From positions 4,946,001 through 5,010,000 of the forward strand of contig NC_087158.1 of assembly GCF_035594125.1 (NCBI RefSeq): a DNA stretch of 64,000 nucleotides. The letters run 5' to 3'. The notes beneath the pieces were generated by a model. That model was not told where the DNA came from, did not search any database, and saw only the letters and a program-made list of their open reading frames with translations. The stretch comes from Scylla paramamosain (Eukaryota; Arthropoda; Malacostraca; Decapoda; Portunidae). Positions 57,247 through 64,000 of this stretch are shown here, piece by piece; position 1 is the first letter of the stretch, and every line of letters begins with the position of its first letter. The translations under genes and the position numbers were made by a program.

Positions 57247-59292
57247 TATTTTTTTTTTTTTTTATGTAGGAGGGACACTGGACAAGGACAATAAAAATCC
57301 AATAAAAAAAAATGCCCACTAAAATGCCAGTCCCATAAAAGGGTCAAAGTAGTAGTCAAAATTTGATGGAATAGTGTCTTGAAACCTCCCTCTTGAAGGA
57401 ATTTAAGTCATAGGAAGGTGGAAATACAGAAGCAAGCAGGGAGTTCCAGAGTTTACCAGATAAAGGAATGAATGATTGAGAATACTGGTTAACTCTTGCA
57501 TTAGAGAGGTGGACAGAATAGGGGTGAGAGAAAGAAGAAAGTCTTGTCCAGCGAGGGAAGAGGGGAGGCATGCAGTTAGTATGATCAGAAGAGTAGTTAG
57601 CATGAAAATAGCGGTACAAGATAGATAGACATGCAACATTGCAGCGGTGAGAGAAAGGCTGAAGACAGTCAATTAGAGGAGAGGAGTTCATGAGACGAAA
57701 AGCTGTTCATTCCACCCTGTCTAGAAGAGCAGTATGAGTGGAACCCCCCCAGATATGTGAAGCATATTCCATACATGGACGGATAAGGCCCTTGTACAGA
57801 GTTAACAGCTGGAGGGGTTGAGAAAAACTGGCGGAGACGTCTCAAAACACCTAACTTCATAGATGAGATGAGATCTGAAGTTTCCAGTTCAGATTACAAG
57901 TTAAGGACAGACCGAGGATGTTCAGTGTAGAAGAGGGGGACAGTTGAGAGTCATTCAAGAAGGGATACCAAGTTTGTTCTCCCCCAATCAGAAATTTTAG
58001 AAAGATCAGAAGTCAAGCGTTCTGTGGCTTCTCTGCGTGAAATGTTTACCTCCTGAAGGGTTGGACGTCTATGAAAAGAAGTGGAAAAGTGCAGGGTGGT
58101 AATATCAGCGTAGGAGTGGATAGGACAAGAAGTTTGGTTTAGAAGATCATTAATGAATAATAAGAAGAGAGTGGGTGAGAGGACAGAACCCTGAGGAACA
58201 ACACTGTTAATATATTTAAGAGAAGAACAGTGACCGTCTACCACAACAGTAATAGAACGGTCAGAAGGAAACTTGAGATGAAGTTACTGAGAAAAGGATA
58301 GAAGCCGTAGGAGGGTAGTTTTGAAATCAAAGCTTTGTGCCAGACTCTATGAAAAGCTATTAATATGTCCAAGGCAACAGCAAAAGTTTCACCAAAATCG
58401 CTAAAAGAGGATGACCAAGACTCAGTAAGGAAAGCCAGAAGATCACCAGTAGAGCGGCCCATACTGGCGATCAGATAGAAGGTTGTGAAGTGAACAATAG
58501 AAACAATAGGAGGGACCCCATCAGGTCCATAAGCCTTCCCAAGGTTTAGACCTGCAAGGGCATGAAAAACATCATTGCGAAGAATTTTAATAGGTAGCGT
58601 GAAGTAGCCAGAGGGTGGAGGAGAGGGAGGAACAAGCCCAGAATCATCCAAGGTGAAGTTTTTAGCAAAGGTTTGAGCGAAGAGTTCAGCTTTAGAAATA
58701 GATGTGATAACAGTGGTGCCATCTGGTTGAAATAAAGGAGGGAAAGAAGACGCAAAGTTATTTGAGATATTTTTGGCTAGATGCTAGAAGTCACGAGGGG
58801 AGTTAAATCTTGAAAGGTTTTGACACTTTCTGTTAATGAAGGAGTTTTTGGCTAGTCGGAGAACAGACTTGGCATGGTTCTTGGCAGAAATATAAATTGC
58901 ATTAGATTCTGGTGATGGAAGGCTTAAGTACCTTTTGTGGGCCATCTCTCTATCATGTATAGCACGAGAAGAAGCTATGTTAAACCAAGCTTTGGAAGGT
59001 TTAGGTCGAGAAAAAGAGTGAGGAATGTACGCCTCCATGCCAGACACTATCACCTCTATTATGCGCTCAGCACACAAAGACGGGTCTCTGACACGGAAGC
59101 AGTAGTCATTCCAAGGAAAAACAGCAAAATACCTCCTCAGGTCCCCCCAACTAGCAAAGGCAAAACGCCAGAGGCACCTTCGCTTAGGGGGATCCTGAGG
59201 AGGGATTGGAGCGATAGGAGAAGACACAGATATGAGATTGTGATCGGAGGAGCCCAACGGAGAAGAAAGGGTGACAGCATAAGCAGTAGGAT
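57247..59292 (-). mobile_element. Jockey-like retrotransposon, minus, 5'-truncated with internal deletions
   Basis: Poly(A) appears as a T run followed by ATGTAGGAGGGACACTGG, the same 3' end as the copies at 16662 and 21391. Homology ends at about 59292 in the endonuclease region (AAGCAGTAGGAT) and satellite I resumes in the same class B monomer (GTAGTTTGCATGCATTTGG). About 200 bp is missing inside the RT, where the GPDGVPPIV block is joined to a later segment. Confidence 0.88.
57360..59290 (-). pseudogene. Jockey-like endonuclease end and RT, broken
   Basis: 58784-59350 gives [18 protein letters not shown] (endonuclease end with SDH), the linker ([16 protein letters not shown]) and RHQ-type helices ([16 protein letters not shown]). 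58238-58651 has [12 protein letters not shown] and GPDGVPPIV, then an out-of-place SIVHFTTF after the deletion, and ALDILIAFHRVWH, where motif A has lost the usual SKAFD residues. 57951-58244 has VPQGSVLSPTLFLLFINDL and SYADITT: the second catalytic Asp of YADD is Ile. The thumb and tail lie at 57356-57860. Several frameshifts. Non-functional. Confidence 0.87.
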
Positions 59293-61510
59293 ATAGTGTA
59301 GTTTGCATGCATTTGGCGTTTTTTCTACGTATGAACCCAAAAAAACACATAATATTTTTTTGGGGGGTTGGTAAAGTTATTCTGTTTCTCCATAAAAGGT
59401 GTTTTCCATGCGTTTAACGTTATGTAAAAAAAAAAAACGTTTTCATAATATTGCTTTGTGTAAGGTGATTTCCATTTTTTTTTTTTTTTTAGTGTTTTGA
59501 TGCGCATATGTGTGTATTCCGGTGTTTTGGTACCTAATAATGTGAAAAAAAAAACACTCAAAATACACGTTATTGGTAATGTTTTCTGATATTGAATACT
59601 ATTCATGCGTTTTAGCATTTCAGTACCTGAGAAGCTCAAAAACTCATAATACAAGTTTGTCGTAATGTGTTTTCGTTTCCCAATATAAAATATTTTTTTT
59701 CGAACCTGCATTTCCATGCATAGCTCAAAACACTCAAAATATTTATTTTTGTTAATTACATTATCTTTTTTTAAAAAGGGTGTTTTTTTCACGTGGTTTC
59801 GAGTTTTGGTACGTAAGTAGCTCAAAGACACTCAAAAAAAACATTTTTGTTCATGTTATTTTGTTTTCCCGTTTAGATTGCTTTCCATGCTTTTTTTTTT
59901 TTTTTTTTACCGTTGTTGTGCCCAACACCCATATTTCTTAGATTTCCCATATTTCTTAGAGGTTTGATTCCTAACACCCTTAAAAACAGTCAAAAGAGAC
60001 ATTTTAGGAATAGTGTTCCGTTTCTTCATCAATGGTGTTTTTCATGTTTTTTTTTTTTTTGTGTGTGTGTGTGTGTTTTAGTACCTAACTAACTTAAAAC
60101 ACTGAATGAAATCTTTTATGTAAAGTTTTGTTTTCCCAAATAGAGTGCTTTCTAAGCTTTTTGGCGTTTTGGTGAATAGCACGCATATTAACATTGAAAA
60201 GACACGTTTCTGAAAGTAAGTTTCCTTTCCCCATATAGGATGACACCAACAAAAAATACACGTTTTTTATATTGTTGTTCTGTTTCTCCATACAGAGTGC
60301 TATTCAGGCATTTTAGCGTTTTGATCCCTAATGATCTTAAAAACACACATAATACATGTTTCTCATAATGTCTTTTCTTTTCCCCATATGGGGTAATTTG
60401 CCTGCATTTTGGTGTTGTTCTAGTACGAAGCTCAAAAACACAGATTTCTTTTTATTTTTACTGTTATTCTGTTTCTCTATAAACTGTGCTCTCCCGCTTT
60501 GGTACGTAAGAAGTTCAAAAACACTCAAAAGACACTTTTTTCGTAATGTTGTTTTGTATTCCAACTTAGGGTGATTCCCATGCTTTTTTAGAGTTTTAAT
60601 TCCTAACACCCTTAAAAACCTTATAAATGGTGTTTTTTTCATGCTTTTTAGCGATTTAGTATGTAACTAACTTAAAACACTGAATGATTAATTTTTGCAA
60701 TTTGTTTTCCCATATAGAGTACTTGCTAAGCTTTTTTAGCGTTGTGTTGAATAGCAGGCACATAAACACTGAATAGAGACGTTTCTGGAAAGTATGTTTC
60801 TTTTCCCCATATTGAGTGCTTCGTATGTATTATGTTGTTTTGGTACGTATCAATGTGAAATATCCTCTAAATGCCCCTTTTTGGTAATGTTGATATGTTT
60901 CTCCATATAGAGTGCTCTTCAGGCGTTTTCACAATTTATAACCTAAGAAGCTGAAAAGCACTCATAGAGTTCTTTTATTTCCTCAAATAGGGTCTCCATT
61001 TTGGTGTTTTTCTACGTTTTTCTAAGCTCAAAAAACACTAAAAATTTTTGTTTTATGGAAAACGCCCTTGTCAATGTCTTTCTCCATTATGGGCATTTTC
61101 CATGCGTTTTAGCGTTTTGGTACGTTTGTAACTCAAAACACTTAGATGACACGTTTTTTTTTTTTGGTAATGATGTTTTTTATTACCATATAGGGTGGTT
61201 TCCATGCTTTTTAGCGTGTTGGTGTTTCTGGTAATGTAGCCTCCTTTCCCCACATATGATGTTTTGCATGCACTTTGGCGTTTTGGTACCTATTAATGTG
61301 AAAAAAGAAAGAAATATAAAATACACGTTTTGGTGTTTTTTCTGTTTTTTCCATAAAGATTTACGTTCATTCATGTTAGCTTTTGTTACATAAGACGCTC
61401 AAAAACGCTTATTTTACATGTCTATTGTAATTGCCTTTAGTTTCCGCAAATACAGTACTTTGCAAACACTTTGACATTTTATATATACATTATATATACT
61501 TTATACATAA

Positions 61511-61612
<102 letters not shown>

Positions 61613-61779
61613 TTTATATATACTTTTTATACTTAACAAGCTCATAAACATTCAAAATATTTGTTTTTGGTAAGGTTATTGTGTTTCTTCATAAAAGGTG
61701 TTTTCCATGCCTTTTATTATTTTGGTACGTAAAAAAAAAAAACACTCACTCGAAAGACGCATTTTTTTTTTAGGGGGTA

Positions 61780-61782
<3 letters not shown>

Positions 61783-61868
<86 letters not shown>
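61783..61868. repeat. (CT)n microsatellite
   Basis: About 86 bp of CT repeats inside a class D monomer (left GGGGGTATTTT, right AAATAGAGTTCTTTCC). Confidence 0.97.
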
Positions 61869-61872
<4 letters not shown>

Positions 61873-62942
61873 AGAGTTCTTTCCATGTTTTAACGTTTTA
61901 GTGCATTACATGCACAAAAAAATAAATAAATAAATAAAATATATGTTTTTTGTAATGTATTGATTCCCTATATATGGGGCTTTACATGCATTTTGGCATT
62001 TTTTCTAGCTAACTGTGAATAACACCTAAAAAATATACTCATAATACAGATTTCACGTAATGTCTTCTCGTTTAATGATATAGGGTATTTTCCATGGAAT
62101 TTTTGCGCTTTTCTACGTAACAAGTTCAGAAACACTCAAAATACTTGTTTTTCTTAATGTTATTTTTTTTTTCTCTATAATGGTTATTTTACATGTTTTT
62201 TTGGGGAACATTTTCATAAGTTCAAAAACGCTCAAAGGAAACGTTTCCCATATATTATTCCCATATGTTATTTCCATATAGGGTGATTTCCATCCTTTTT
62301 CAGCGTTTCGGTGCCTAACACGCTCAATAACACTCAAAAGACACGTTTCTGGTAAAATAGTTTTGTTTCCTCATATAGGAGGTTTAGCATGCAATTGTGC
62401 GTTTTGGTATCTAACAACGTGAAAACGTTTTTGGTAATGTTCTGTTTCTCCATATAGAGTGTTATTCATGCATTCAACCTTTTCATATTCAAGAAGCTCT
62501 AAAACACTCATAATAATCGTTTATATTGGATTATTTCAATGAATTTTGGAGTTTTTTACGTAACAAGCTAAAAAACACTCAAAACAATTGTTAATATAAA
62601 GTTATTTTATTTCTCAAAGAAGGGTGTCTTGCATGTGTTTTAGTGTTTAGTGTTTTAGTGTTTAGTGTATGTGTCTTGCATGTGTTTGACTTAAGTAACT
62701 CAAAAACACTGAAAAGAGACGTTTTTTGGCAATGTTATTTTGTTTTCCCATATTAGGTGTTTTCAGTGTTTTTTTTTTTTTTAGTTTTTAGGTACCTAGC
62801 AGGCTGATAGACCCTTAATGTCACATTTCTGGAAATATTGCTTCCTTATCATATATAGGGTGCTTTGCATGCATTTTGCCGTTTTCATACCTAACAATGT
62901 GAAATACACTCAAAATAAACGTTTTTTTGGTAATGTTGCACT

Positions 62943-63047
<105 letters not shown>

Positions 63048-64000
63048 GGTATTCATGTCTTTCAGCGTTTTGGTGCCTATAAAGTTCAAAAACACTCATG
63101 GTAATGATATTGTTTTCTCCTTAAATAGTGTTTTCCATGAGTTTCAAAGTTATTGTACGTAAGAAGTTCAAAAACACTTAAAAAACACGTTTTTCGTAAT
63201 GTTGTTTTGTATACAACGTTGTATAAAGGGTGATTTCCATGCTTTTTAGTATTTTGATGACTAGCACTCTTATAAACATTCAAAAGACACATTTGTTTCC
63301 CCATATAGAGTGCATGGCATTTTTACGTTTTGGTACTTAGCAATACACTAAAAATAGTTTTTGGTGATCTTGTTTTTTTTCTTACTATTGTTCTTTTATT
63401 ATTCATGCATTTTGCTGTTTTAGTAGTACTTAACAAGCTGAAAAAACCTCATAATCACCTTTTCTCATAGTTTCTTTTCTTTTTTTCGTTTCCGCACATT
63501 GGGTTCTATTTATGCATTTTTAGCGTTCCTGTGCGTTACAAGATCAGATTATCAAAATTCTTTTTTTTTTTTTTTTGTAATGTTATTCTTCTTAATAGAG
63601 AGTGTTTCGCATGCGTTTAAGCGTTCTGGTACGTAAATAGCTTAAAAACACTCAAAAGACACGTTTCTGGAAATGCTTCTTTTTTTTTTTTTCCTATATA
63701 GGGTGCTTTGCATGCATTTTTGCGTTTTGATACCTAACAATATGAAATACACTCAAAATGCACGTTTTCGGTTATGTTGTTCTGTTTCTTCACATAGAAT
63801 ACTATTCAAGTGTTTTAGAGATTTGGTAAAGAAGAAGCTCAAAACAGTTATAATACACGCTTCTCGTAATGTATTTTCGGTCCCCCATGTAGGATACTTT
63901 CTAGATTAAAGATTGTTTTTCAAGCTTTTTATTGATTTGATGTGTAAGATGCAAAAAACACTCAAAAACAACGTTTTTCGTAGTTTTGATTTATATTGCC

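Overview
The window is repeat-dominated eukaryotic DNA, most likely from a decapod crustacean and probably a crab. That attribution is an inference from the non-LTR retrotransposon families, which resemble elements abundant in crab genomes. I see no host protein gene, tRNA, prokaryotic-style operon or CRISPR array. Nearly every open reading frame is either retroelement debris or an accident of a satellite repeat that happens to lack stop codons. The setting looks like heterochromatin: two unrelated satellite arrays invaded by mobile elements and microsatellites.

Satellite I forms the ground sequence at both ends (1-7657, 11342-12483, 14133-16661, 16943-20020, 26456-27322, 55498-57246, 59293-64000). 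It is an AT-rich tandem array of roughly 96-bp monomers. The monomers fall into five recognisable classes that recur in a fixed order, giving a higher-order repeat of about 480-490 bp where complete. Insertions into it are a DNA transposon with 31-bp terminal inverted repeats (7671-9259), two CR1-like non-LTR elements (9264-11341 on plus; 20021-26455 on minus), a possible solo LTR (12484-14128), three jockey-like elements or fragments (16662-16942; 21391-25424, nested inside the minus CR1-like copy; 57247-59292) and long (AT)n, (AG)n and (CT)n tracts.

Satellite II occupies most of 30435-55497. It is a 28-bp minisatellite of roughly 640 units that changes orientation several times, has its own higher-order periodicities, and is interrupted by a gag fragment (32476-32998), a GC-rich block ending in a 28S-rRNA-like R2-target sequence (40713-41002), a 3'-truncated jockey-like element (43453-45630) and a decayed BEL/Pao LTR retrotransposon (50535-54624, minus). 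A further jockey-like copy (27974-30434) lies at its left edge and carries a 256-bp insert containing a hammerhead-ribozyme-like motif.

The points most worth following are: the hammerhead-like motif with direct-repeat flanks; a 660-bp retroelement duplication whose spacer is an exact 214-bp copy of satellite sequence 8 kb away; the 28S/R2-site mimic; the recurrent inversion hinge in satellite II; and the five-class higher-order structure of satellite I.
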